A stretch of DNA of 13,474 bases from CAZUNB01 sp964622235 (lineage in GTDB: Bacteria > Patescibacteriota > Saccharimonadia > Saccharimonadales > JAGPDM01), in the NCBI GenBank assembly GCA_964622235.1, contig CAZUNB010000031.1:1-13474 (forward strand), given 5' to 3'. This document shows positions 1 to 6,111 of this stretch, in pieces (within the stretch, counting starts at the first letter, position 1; each line of letters begins with the position of its first letter). Under the pieces are notes generated by a model, which was not told the origin of the DNA, made no database searches, and worked only from the letters and a program-made list of their open reading frames with translations. The translations under genes were made by a program, and so were the position numbers.

Positions 1-551
1 TCGCCAAAGAACATGGCTACCAAACCATTTATATTTCTGCACAGCATGCCAATATTCTTTTTGGTGTAGGGGCAGAATTTATTGATCATGTTATTACCTT
101 AGATGATGCACCAAAAGTGTTTAATACAGAAAAAGAGAAATCGACAAAAAGCTCGTCTAAACTTGGGGGAAGAGCAATTATTGCTACACCAGATTCGATG
201 TTATACGAAGGCTTTATCGATAATCAAGACCGAGATGTATCCAATCAAGTTACCGAACTTGATAAAAATAGCATAGCTACATTTTTGCCTAAGTTTAGAG
301 ACGAGAGACTGAAAAAGCTTTGGATTCTATATAAAGCTCGTAATTTTAATGATCAACTTACAGCTGACGAGCGAGATACTTATGAAAAATACCGAGCGCA
401 GAATATTCTTGGACCAAAAGCCTTCTACCCACTCGAGAAGTTTTTAGAGGATCTGAAGAAGCTGGCAGAAACAGTAGATGCATCTAAAATACATCTACTT
501 GAGGACCTACAATTGTGGGCTGAGGCAATATATCCATCCGAACCATCATAG
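1..551 (+). CDS. sbcB: Exodeoxyribonuclease I, C-terminal part (5' end outside window)
   Basis: The reading frame is open from base 3 and ends at TAG 549-551, giving the last 182 residues. From residue about 63 it follows the C-terminal domain of exonuclease I: MLYEGFID near 66-73 (E. coli LYNGFFSD), then FRDERLKKLWILYKARNF at about 98-115 (E. coli version has KRIEKLLFNYRARNF), then a helical tail ending LWAEAIYP (E. coli LWQYAEEI). ExoI is a DEDD-family 3'-5' single-strand DNA exonuclease of mismatch repair and recombination; this C-terminal part wraps the DNA and binds SSB. The catalytic exonuclease domain would lie upstream of the window. Oddity: the first ~40 residues do not resemble the ExoI stretch expected there, and the usual NKCP-type motif is absent. 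No start can be chosen; GTG 117 is internal. Family call is based on the C-terminal half only. Confidence 0.75.
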   Translation, partial: AKEHGYQTIYISAQHANILFGVGAEFIDHVITLDDAPKVFNTEKEKSTKSSSKLGGRAIIATPDSMLYEGFIDNQDRDVSNQVTELDKNSIATFLPKFRDERLKKLWILYKARNFNDQLTADERDTYEKYRAQNILGPKAFYPLEKFLEDLKKLAETVDASKIHLLEDLQLWAEAIYPSEPS

Positions 552-580
552 AATACTTCATAGCCTTTATTTGTATATGT

Positions 581-589
581 TGCTAAAAT
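581..589 (+). promoter_or_regulatory. Extended -10 promoter of the aminotransferase operon, leaderless
   Basis: TGC-TAAAAT is an extended -10 box in the 44-bp gap after the exonuclease gene. Exactly six bases separate it from ATG 596, so the predicted transcription start is the A of the start codon. No convincing -35 box is seen at 16-18 bp spacing, as is usual for extended -10 promoters. No Shine-Dalgarno sequence is present. Confidence 0.6.
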
Positions 590-595
590 AGTCGT

Positions 596-1780
596 ATGCA
601 TTGGAAGCCTTTTTACAACGTTACACTTGATCCGATTATTGCAGCTCAGACGAAGTGGTCGGAGATTAAGGATTTTGACGATGCGCTAAATGTGAATATC
701 GGTTACGTTGTTGATGGTGACCATCTTTTTCGGCCAACAGAGATTGAGTCAGCAGTAATAGATCAATGGCAGCATAATAAGATCGAGAAAGCCTATGCGC
801 TACAGAGTCAGTTTGGCAATCAACGCTATATCAAAGCTCTTGCCCACTGGATGTTTCCAGCAGCACCAATCGCTGATTTCTCGGTGCAATCATTTGGTGG
901 AACCGGTGGACTACATATCGTCGCCGAGCTGCTCATGCAAATGCGAAATAGTAATGAAATTCTAATTGACCCAGGTTGGCAAAATCATCAAGCTCTGTTC
1001 TCATCATTTAAAAAGAGGAGCTACTCACGTACGACAGATAACCAACCACACTATAACCATGAACTGTATATTGAGGCGCTTCATTTAATGCCAAATGGCT
1101 CAACGGCACTCATTCAGCCGTTAGCTTACAATAATGATGGTCTTGATCGAACGACTGAGCAGCTGGTGCAAATTGCCAAGATTATTAAACAAAAATCGAT
1201 GATTGTTGTTTATGATGTAGCATATTTTGGCTTTGCTGACGGAGTTGAGACTGATCGAAAAAAACTTGAAAATGTACTTACGATTGAGCATCAATCTTTA
1301 CTAGTTGCGACTAATAGCAAAAATCTTGGATTGTACAATGAACGATTAGCAGCTATCTATGGTTTCCATTTTATTAGTAAAGATGCTCGTCAGATGATTG
1401 AAATGCTTAAGGCTAATATCCGTGCTAATTATTCCAGTCCGAGTTACAACATCGCCCAAGCAACTTCGGATGTACTTAGCAACTCAAAGATTTGTAACTC
1501 CATCGAGTCACAAATTAATGCTCAGCTCGAAAAAATAAATAATAGTCGAAAGTTGCTAGCTGATTCAATCGAGAAAATACTAGATATTAATGTTGATCAT
1601 ATACGTCGAGGGAAGGGTTTGTATTGCTTAGCCAGCAGCAATGACATGAACCAGGGGCAACAACAAGCATTACTCGAGCAACATATTCTACTGAGTACGT
1701 TTCGGATTGATATCGCCGCCTTACAAGATAGTGCCGAGGTAGAAAGGCTGACGCACGCGCTGTCTGAAATTAGTCTTTAA
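596..1780 (+). CDS. Class I aminotransferase, AspC/TyrB (aspartate/aromatic) type
   Basis: A 394-aa PLP-dependent fold-type I aminotransferase, full length for the AspC/TyrB group. Aligned by eye to E. coli AspC/TyrB it keeps the GGTG loop (101-104, PLP phosphate), the PLP-stacking Trp128 in DPGWQNH, Asp207 and Tyr210 in YDVAYFGF, the Schiff-base Lys242 in NSKNLGLYNER, Arg250 (phosphate), Arg276 in IRANYS (side-chain carboxylate, R292 of pig numbering) and Arg370 in TFRIDIA (alpha-carboxylate, R386). Keeping both substrate arginines fits an enzyme acting on aspartate/glutamate and probably aromatic amino acids with 2-oxoglutarate. Oddity: the usual HNPTG motif reads YNNDG (178-182), keeping the cofactor Asn but replacing the cis-Pro. 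First gene of an operon with the next three (3-bp gap to the following gene). Start ATG 596 fits the -10 box just upstream. A partner role with the prephenate dehydratase in phenylalanine formation is inferred. Confidence 0.88.
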   Translation: MHWKPFYNVTLDPIIAAQTKWSEIKDFDDALNVNIGYVVDGDHLFRPTEIESAVIDQWQHNKIEKAYALQSQFGNQRYIKALAHWMFPAAPIADFSVQSFGGTGGLHIVAELLMQMRNSNEILIDPGWQNHQALFSSFKKRSYSRTTDNQPHYNHELYIEALHLMPNGSTALIQPLAYNNDGLDRTTEQLVQIAKIIKQKSMIVVYDVAYFGFADGVETDRKKLENVLTIEHQSLLVATNSKNLGLYNERLAAIYGFHFISKDARQMIEMLKANIRANYSSPSYNIAQATSDVLSNSKICNSIESQINAQLEKINNSRKLLADSIEKILDINVDHIRRGKGLYCLASSNDMNQGQQQALLEQHILLSTFRIDIAALQDSAEVERLTHALSEISL

Positions 1781-1783
1781 GCT

Positions 1784-2098
1784 ATGAGTGTTGTTCTTGC
1801 TTTGTTTGCACACGATTCAAGTCTTCATGGCGAAGAGACCAGTAGTCTTGAGCATTTTTTTATGATGCCATTACTACTGCCATCCCTGATTATCGGTTTT
1901 AGTTTTTTTATTTACCTGTTACTAACTAAGATATTTCGCTTCAGTATACTAGGTACGGTACAAACAATTTGTGGACTATATCTTGTTGCTGGTGTCGGTC
2001 TGATCCGTTATTTGCCAATCTTCTCTGCGCTGTTGTTTATCGTTGGTACAATTACTACTCTTGTTATAGTCTTACTCAGTCTGCAAGATAGTCGGTAG
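1784..2098 (+). CDS. Small three-helix membrane protein, function unknown
   Basis: I do not recognise this 104-aa protein. A short polar N-terminus with His and Glu (HDSSLHGEETSSLEH, 10-24) is followed by three hydrophobic segments at about 27-48, 55-73 and 77-99, ending in a short polar tail QDSR. The loops carry few charges (K49, R52, R75). The start ATG 1784 lies three bases after the aminotransferase stop and the gene ends three bases before the rarA start. It is therefore in the same operon and probably translated by coupling, since no Shine-Dalgarno sequence is seen. Compact frame, normal codon use and strict operon packing argue it is a real gene; no function can be assigned. Confidence 0.75.
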   Translation: MSVVLALFAHDSSLHGEETSSLEHFFMMPLLLPSLIIGFSFFIYLLLTKIFRFSILGTVQTICGLYLVAGVGLIRYLPIFSALLFIVGTITTLVIVLLSLQDSR

Positions 2099-2101
2099 TT
2101 C

Positions 2102-3277
2102 GTGAACGACGACCAAGGCAGTTTTCAACCACTCGCAGAGTTAATGCGGCCAACCAATATTAAAAATGTGCTTGGGCAGGATGATGTTTTGCAACCAGGC
2201 AAGTTGCTTGAGAAAATAGTAGCTAAAAACTCGCCGACTAGTCTAATTTTTTGGGGTCCTCCAGGAACAGGTAAAACTACTCTAGCTCGGATTTTAGGTA
2301 AAGCCTGGGAAGCTGATTTTATCGAAATATCGGCAGTAAGTAGTAATCTAGCCCAAGTACGAGAAGTCATCATGCGGGCCCAAGAAAACAAGCGTTTGCA
2401 ACAAAGAACATTACTATTTGTAGACGAGATACACCGCTTTAACAAATCACAACAAGATGCATTTTTGCCACATGTGGAGAACGGTTTAATTATATTAATT
2501 GGTGCTACCACGGAAAATCCAAGCTTTGAAGTCAATAGTGCATTACTGAGTCGTGTTCAAGTGATTCGCTTAAAACAGCTCAGCTCTGAATCGATACAAG
2601 CAATATTGTCGCGTGCTACAGAGTATATTGATAGAAAGGTTGATTCAGCTGCTTTGAAACTACTTTCCGAAACCGCCTCAGGCGATGCTCGAACTGCGCT
2701 AAATAACCTTGAAGCTGTCGCCAAATTAACCAACAATAAGATAACAGAGAAAATCATTCGTGATTTGTTGCCAAAAATTAGCCCACGATATGACAAAAAA
2801 TCAGACATGCATTATGATGTCATCAGCGCGTATATTAAAAGTATGCGTGGCGGCAATGAAACGGCAGCATGCTATTATTTGCAACGAATGCTGCAAGCTG
2901 GCGAAGATCCATTGTTTATTAGTCGACGAATCGTTATTTTCGCAAGCGAAGATATTGGCATGGCTAGTCCGCATGCCCTAACATTAGCAATGGCTGCGCG
3001 AGATGCCGTGGCAGTGATTGGTCTGCCGGAAGCTGAGTACGTATTGACACATGCAACTGTAGCGATGTGCCAGGCTAAAAAGTCACGTAACGTCGCAGAC
3101 CAATTGCAAACTTCTAAGCAGATGGCTGCAGATTATCCTAATGCTGAAGTTCCGTTGTATCTCAGGAATGCAGTTACGAAGTTGATGAAGGACAGCGGTT
3201 ATGGGAGAAATAATCAATGGAAAGCAGACTTTGAACTCGAGAAAGGTTTTTTGCCAGATGAAATCGGACAAAAATAA
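2102..3277 (+). CDS. rarA: Replication-associated recombination protein RarA (MgsA), AAA+ ATPase
   Basis: A 391-aa AAA+ ATPase of the RarA/MgsA/WRNIP1 family, which acts at stalled replication forks with SSB and related to clamp-loader subunits. Visible motifs: N-terminal LAELMRPTNIKNVLGQ (11-26), Walker A GPPGTGKT (52-59), Walker B LLFVDEIHRFNK (104-115), sensor 1 and arginine finger in GATTENPSFEVNSALLSR (134-151), sensor 2 in SGDARTALNNLE (193-204). The C-terminal tetramerisation region follows, with DPLFISRRIVIFASEDIG (269-286) and LPEAEYVLTHATV (308-320). The tail keeps GYG and LPDEI but has WKADFELEKGF where many members have a YPHDY-type stretch. It is somewhat shorter than the usual 420-450 aa. 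The start is GTG 2102, three bases after the preceding stop; no clear Shine-Dalgarno, so coupling is likely. Its 3' end overlaps the next gene by 20 bp. Confidence 0.95.
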   Translation: MNDDQGSFQPLAELMRPTNIKNVLGQDDVLQPGKLLEKIVAKNSPTSLIFWGPPGTGKTTLARILGKAWEADFIEISAVSSNLAQVREVIMRAQENKRLQQRTLLFVDEIHRFNKSQQDAFLPHVENGLIILIGATTENPSFEVNSALLSRVQVIRLKQLSSESIQAILSRATEYIDRKVDSAALKLLSETASGDARTALNNLEAVAKLTNNKITEKIIRDLLPKISPRYDKKSDMHYDVISAYIKSMRGGNETAACYYLQRMLQAGEDPLFISRRIVIFASEDIGMASPHALTLAMAARDAVAVIGLPEAEYVLTHATVAMCQAKKSRNVADQLQTSKQMAADYPNAEVPLYLRNAVTKLMKDSGYGRNNQWKADFELEKGFLPDEIGQK

Positions 3278-4229
3278 TTCTGTTCACGCCTCACTCTTTG
3301 CTACACTAAAGCGAATGTCACTAATTATTATTCTCATTATTATTAGCATCGTATTGATTGCGTTTTTTGGTTTTTTGAGTTCAGCTGAACGAGGTTTCTA
3401 TTTATCACAGCCATCACATATGAACTATGAAAAATTTGAGAGGAGTTATAGAGTCTATGTACCAGATAGCAAAGACGAACCAACCGAAATGGTAGTATTA
3501 TTGCATGGCTATTCTGATACTGGGCGACTAATTTCTTACTACACTGGCATGATAAATTTAGCGAAAAAAGAGAATTTCATTGTGGTGGTGCCAGAGGGGC
3601 TGCGGGCTCGCAAGATGGGGCCAAAAGGCTGGAATGTCAATGTTTGTTGTGGGGTTGGTTGGGTAGAAGGTGCTGATGACAGCGGTTTCGTTAGCGAGCT
3701 TAGTAAAAAAATAGCCAAAGAACATAATATTGCCACCGAGAAACGGTTTGTCACCGGCTTCTCAAATGGAGCTATGATGACGCAGAAACTGATGATGGAG
3801 CATCCTGATTTGTTCTCTGCTGGAGCGGCGTTTAGTGGCGCGGTTGAAAACGAAAAGGGCAAGATTGGTAGACCTACTAAGCCTGTTTCGTTGCTGCTTG
3901 TGCATGGTGAGAGAGATTCAACAATATTGTTTAATGGTGGCTCGAAAAATAACGATGGTGAGTTTGTCTGGCAGTCGTTTGATGATGAGGTTAAGCTATG
4001 GTTGAAGACAGATGTATGTATAGACACCAAGCCAACAAAAAAATCGAATAATTCCGATCAAGGAAACGCCTCTTTTACTACTTGGCGATGCGATGGAAGG
4101 AATACGATTAGAAGCATTAGCTATAGCAATTTACCACATCGTTGGCCGGGTGCACGCTATACAGACTTTTCTAGTCGGATAAGTAATGGTTCGGTCACGA
4201 TGCTTGATTTTTTCAGAAGTGTTAATTAA
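3258..4229 (+). CDS. Membrane-anchored alpha/beta-hydrolase, LpqC/PHB-depolymerase-like esterase
   Basis: A 323-aa protein: basic N-terminus, one hydrophobic anchor or uncleaved signal at about residues 21-40, then an alpha/beta-hydrolase domain outside the cell. It resembles the LpqC / feruloyl-esterase / PHB-depolymerase group: YRVYVPD start, LHG oxyanion loop (82-84), DDSGF (140-144), nucleophile elbow GFSNG (167-171, Ser169), acid Asp220 in HGERDST, and His294 in LPHRWPG. Cys130-Cys131 in WNVNVCCG plus Cys254 and Cys278 could form disulfides, fitting an exported enzyme. Substrate is unknown; candidates are acetyl or feruloyl esters on polysaccharide, or short polyesters. Start ATG 3258 is chosen because longer versions run deep into rarA; it overlaps rarA by 20 bp and a weak AAAGG lies about 11 bases upstream. 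ATG 3315 is an alternative. Last gene of the operon. Confidence 0.82.
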   Translation: MKSDKNNSVHASLFATLKRMSLIIILIIISIVLIAFFGFLSSAERGFYLSQPSHMNYEKFERSYRVYVPDSKDEPTEMVVLLHGYSDTGRLISYYTGMINLAKKENFIVVVPEGLRARKMGPKGWNVNVCCGVGWVEGADDSGFVSELSKKIAKEHNIATEKRFVTGFSNGAMMTQKLMMEHPDLFSAGAAFSGAVENEKGKIGRPTKPVSLLLVHGERDSTILFNGGSKNNDGEFVWQSFDDEVKLWLKTDVCIDTKPTKKSNNSDQGNASFTTWRCDGRNTIRSISYSNLPHRWPGARYTDFSSRISNGSVTMLDFFRSVN

Positions 4230-4256
4230 TTGATTTTAGTTAAGTCAAATTTTTTT
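4230..4256 (+). terminator. Weak intrinsic terminator after the esterase operon
   Basis: A 7-bp stem (4230-4236 with 4242-4248, one G-T pair, only one G-C pair) with a 5-base loop is followed by seven T residues (4250-4256). It begins directly after the esterase stop codon and separates two convergent genes. The stem is AT-rich and weak, so this is tentative. Confidence 0.35.
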
Positions 4257-4478
4257 CAATAGTTGCTTTCGTACTTCTTCGGGCATTTTGTCAATTATTT
4301 TTTTAACGTAATGGTGCTCATGGCCGTAGGCCTTAATTAGAATAATCGCGCCAGCTAAACCTAGCACCCAACCCTGCAAGAAGGGTATTAAACCTAACAC
4401 TCCACCTAAAATGAGGAGCAGCCAACCTAAGAAAAGTGTTAGAAATCTATGAATTTTTCTCTTGCGAACTTTATTCAT
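4245..4478 (-). CDS. 77-aa two-helix membrane protein, PGPGW-like
   Basis: A basic N-terminus (MNKVRKRKIHR) is followed by two hydrophobic segments at about 12-31 and 34-50 joined by a GLIPFLQGW turn (29-37). A charged amphipathic tail follows (HEHHYVKKIIDKMPEEVRKQ). The turn and glycine pattern recall the small PGPGW-type transmembrane family, but the PGPGW motif itself is absent, so this is only a resemblance. ATG 4478 overlaps the prephenate dehydratase stop by 8 bp (ATGAATAA); TTG 4481 just upstream is an alternative. No Shine-Dalgarno is visible, so expression probably depends on coupling to the upstream gene. Function unknown. Confidence 0.7.
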   Translation of the reverse strand: MNKVRKRKIHRFLTLFLGWLLLILGGVLGLIPFLQGWVLGLAGAIILIKAYGHEHHYVKKIIDKMPEEVRKQLLKKI

Positions 4479-5307
4479 CAATAGATGGTTTTTGTTTGGT
4501 TGAGTTGTAGCTGCCGAGGATTGTTACGTTGCTACCGCGAACCGCCAGATCATCGAGTACGCCGAGTGCGTTTGCCAGTGATGCCTCAAAGTCAATATAG
4601 AATACATACTGCCAAGCTTTCTCTGGAACGGGACGAGAGGTCAGTTTACTTAGGTTTATCTCACGCTGAGCGAATAGTCCTAGCGCCTCGTAGAGTGAGC
4701 CTGGTCGTTCAGGTAATGACATAGCAATGGAAGTCTTGTTAGGATTTTTGGCTGTGTCTTTTTGCTTGCTGATACTGATAAATCGTGTGTAATTTTCGCT
4801 AACATGTTCGATATTTTCTTCCAAAATCTCTAGGTCATAGCGCTTGGCAAGCTCGGTTGAACCAATGACCGCTTGCGTAGGGCTGGGATTATTTGCCAAA
4901 TCTTCAGCAGCAACAGCAGTGTCTGTTGCGACCTCAGTTGAAATTTTAGGCAAACTGTTTCGTAGAAACTCCCTAGCCTCTTCGAGTGCAACTGCGTGAG
5001 ATCGAACGGTTTTAAGATCTTCGAATTTAGTACCTTTATTGGCAAGCAACGATAATTTTACATGGACGTAGACTTCGCCTGTAATCCAGATATCACTATT
5101 TTTTATTAGTAGGTCGTATACTTCATTGATTGATCCATAGATAGAATTCTCAATAGCAACTACACCTGCATCTGCTTCATTATCGAGCACTTTCTTGAAG
5201 ACGCCATAGAAGCTATCTGACACGATGAGTTGGCTGTCCGGGAATAGCTTCAGTCGAGCAATATCATGGAAAGAGCCTGCTTGACCTTGAATTGCTATTT
5301 TTGTCAT
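4471..5307 (-). CDS. pheA: Prephenate dehydratase with C-terminal ACT domain
   Basis: A 278-aa monofunctional prephenate dehydratase, which converts prephenate to phenylpyruvate with loss of CO2 and water. It has normal length and lacks a chorismate mutase domain. Visible motifs: QGQAGSFHDIA (7-17), GVVAIENSIYGSI (48-60), SHAVALEEA (103-111), and the catalytic NYTRF (172-176, with the conserved Thr-Arg-Phe). An ACT domain spans about 192-268, with RPGSLYEALG (201-210) in the place of the GALV region and TSRP (223-226) for ESRP. Both elements bind phenylalanine in feedback-inhibited enzymes, so inhibition by Phe is likely. Start ATG 5307 sits six bases after an extended -10 box. It is followed by an overlapping small membrane protein gene. 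No other shikimate-pathway gene is in the window. The AspC/TyrB-type aminotransferase at 596-1780 could perform the next step. Confidence 0.93.
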   Translation of the reverse strand: MTKIAIQGQAGSFHDIARLKLFPDSQLIVSDSFYGVFKKVLDNEADAGVVAIENSIYGSINEVYDLLIKNSDIWITGEVYVHVKLSLLANKGTKFEDLKTVRSHAVALEEAREFLRNSLPKISTEVATDTAVAAEDLANNPSPTQAVIGSTELAKRYDLEILEENIEHVSENYTRFISISKQKDTAKNPNKTSIAMSLPERPGSLYEALGLFAQREINLSKLTSRPVPEKAWQYVFYIDFEASLANALGVLDDLAVRGSNVTILGSYNSTKQKPSIDE

Positions 5308-5313
5308 GAATTT

Positions 5314-5322
5314 ATTATACCA
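5314..5322 (-). promoter_or_regulatory. Extended -10 promoter of prephenate dehydratase, leaderless
   Basis: On the minus strand TGG-TATAAT is a consensus extended -10 box. Exactly six bases separate it from ATG 5307, placing the predicted transcription start on the start codon. It lies within the 24-bp gap behind the upstream gene, so the dehydratase has its own transcription unit. No -35 box is apparent. Confidence 0.7.
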
Positions 5323-5331
5323 GAATCCAGA

Positions 5332-6012
5332 CTAGTAGGTTTTGATATTTTTAGCTTGTTTCAAAATCTCTTCAACATCTAGATCGAGACCTTTGCTGTC
5401 ATAGAATTTTCGGCATTCTTTGGTTGGCATATCGATGACGATAGTATCACCACTATCTAGTTTTATTTTTTGTGGCTTACCATTAAAAGTATCTTTTCCT
5501 GTTTCTCCGAAATAAATACTTATTGAACTACACTGAGGTTTACCAGGTGCAGGTATTGAATTTGATCTTCCACCGAAAAGCTTGAAAGCGTCAGTGTTCG
5601 TCATATTTTCTAATGCATAGGCAGAAGATAGTATATTGTCGGTAGTTATCTGAATCTCTTTTGTTTTGGCATTCGTCACGTCGTCTTGGTATGCTTGTGA
5701 TTTTATAAGGTAGTTTACCGTTTCTTCATTGAAGGGAATTGATGCTCTGACTTTTGGTAGTCGAATCTCTCTAGTGACCTCATCGATGATCATCGGTTCT
5801 GACATAAAAATCTGCCGCATTCTCGGCTCAGTGTCTCTAATTATTTGTGCAAAAAGGCCCATACTAATAGATTCCACGTAGATGGTCAGATAGTATGACC
5901 AACCTCCGAATATAATCGCCATAGAGCTAATTGCTATAACAATCATCACATGAAACTTGCGATGATTGCAGGTTGATTTTGCTTTAGACGACTCTTTTTT
6001 ATTTTTTTTCAT
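5332..6012 (-). CDS. Anchored extracytoplasmic protein of unknown function, 226 aa
   Basis: I do not recognise this protein. It has a very basic N-terminus (MKKNKKESSKAK), one membrane segment at about 22-37, and a soluble domain of some 180 residues expected outside the membrane. Cys161 (GKPQCSS) and Cys200 (TKECRKF) are the only cysteines of that domain and could form a disulfide. A beta-rich stretch runs from 162 to 195 and the C-terminus looks helical. Start ATG 6012 has AAAGGA five bases upstream. A longer frame from TTG 6069 exists but its first codons coincide with the -35 and -10 boxes of a good promoter, so it is rejected. This is the only gene in the window with both a full promoter and a clear ribosome binding site. 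Confidence 0.78.
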   Translation of the reverse strand: MKKNKKESSKAKSTCNHRKFHVMIVIAISSMAIIFGGWSYYLTIYVESISMGLFAQIIRDTEPRMRQIFMSEPMIIDEVTREIRLPKVRASIPFNEETVNYLIKSQAYQDDVTNAKTKEIQITTDNILSSAYALENMTNTDAFKLFGGRSNSIPAPGKPQCSSISIYFGETGKDTFNGKPQKIKLDSGDTIVIDMPTKECRKFYDSKGLDLDVEEILKQAKNIKTY

Positions 6013-6017
6013 ATTTT

Positions 6018-6023
6018 TCCTTT
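6018..6023 (-). promoter_or_regulatory. Shine-Dalgarno AAAGGA deciding start ATG 6012
   Basis: AAAGGA on the minus strand lies five bases before ATG 6012. It supports that start over the upstream in-frame TTG and shows that the organism does use Shine-Dalgarno initiation for at least some genes. Confidence 0.65.
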
Positions 6024-6039
6024 TAGCGTATTTGCTTTT

Positions 6040-6069
6040 AGTATACGCCGACTGTTTATTTTGCGTCAA
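6040..6069 (-). promoter_or_regulatory. Promoter TTGACG-18 bp-TATACT of the 226-aa protein
   Basis: On the minus strand -35 TTGACG (6069-6064), an 18-bp spacer and -10 TATACT (6045-6040) form a near-consensus sigma-70-type promoter. The expected start is near 6033, giving a leader of about 20 bases that carries the AAAGGA site. It is back to back with the uvrA promoter. Confidence 0.65.
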
Positions 6070-6074
6070 CAGGC

Positions 6075-6103
6075 TTCAATTTAAAGCTAAAAACTGCTAT
6101 AAT
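6075..6103 (+). promoter_or_regulatory. uvrA promoter with consensus extended -10
   Basis: TGC-TATAAT (6095-6103) is a perfect extended -10 box. A weak TTCAAT (6075-6080) sits 17 bp upstream as a possible -35. The -10 ends eight bases before ATG 6112, so the uvrA message would have a leader of zero to two bases. Confidence 0.65.
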
Positions 6104-6111
6104 TGGCAGTT
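6092..6111. promoter_or_regulatory. Candidate LexA/SOS operator over the uvrA -10 box
   Basis: A perfect 6+6 inverted repeat AACTGC-N8-GCAGTT contains CTG-N10-CAG, the classical spacing and arms of the E. coli-type LexA box. It covers the -10 box and ends one base before the start codon. LexA control of uvrA is well known in other bacteria. That this organism has a LexA with this specificity is inferred, because no lexA gene is in the window. Confidence 0.5.

Noticed and set aside
2125..2808. Minus-strand open frames (136 and 83 codons) opposite rarA
   Set aside because: They lie wholly antisense to a gene with complete AAA+ motifs, and their translations have no family pattern or plausible start signal.
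3539..4030. Minus-strand open frame of 163 codons opposite the esterase
   Set aside because: The plus strand encodes an intact catalytic triad; the antisense product is Ser/Pro-rich low-information sequence typical of a shadow frame.
4485..4724. Plus-strand open frame opposite the ACT domain of prephenate dehydratase
   Set aside because: It is antisense to a conserved domain, with no promoter or ribosome binding site.
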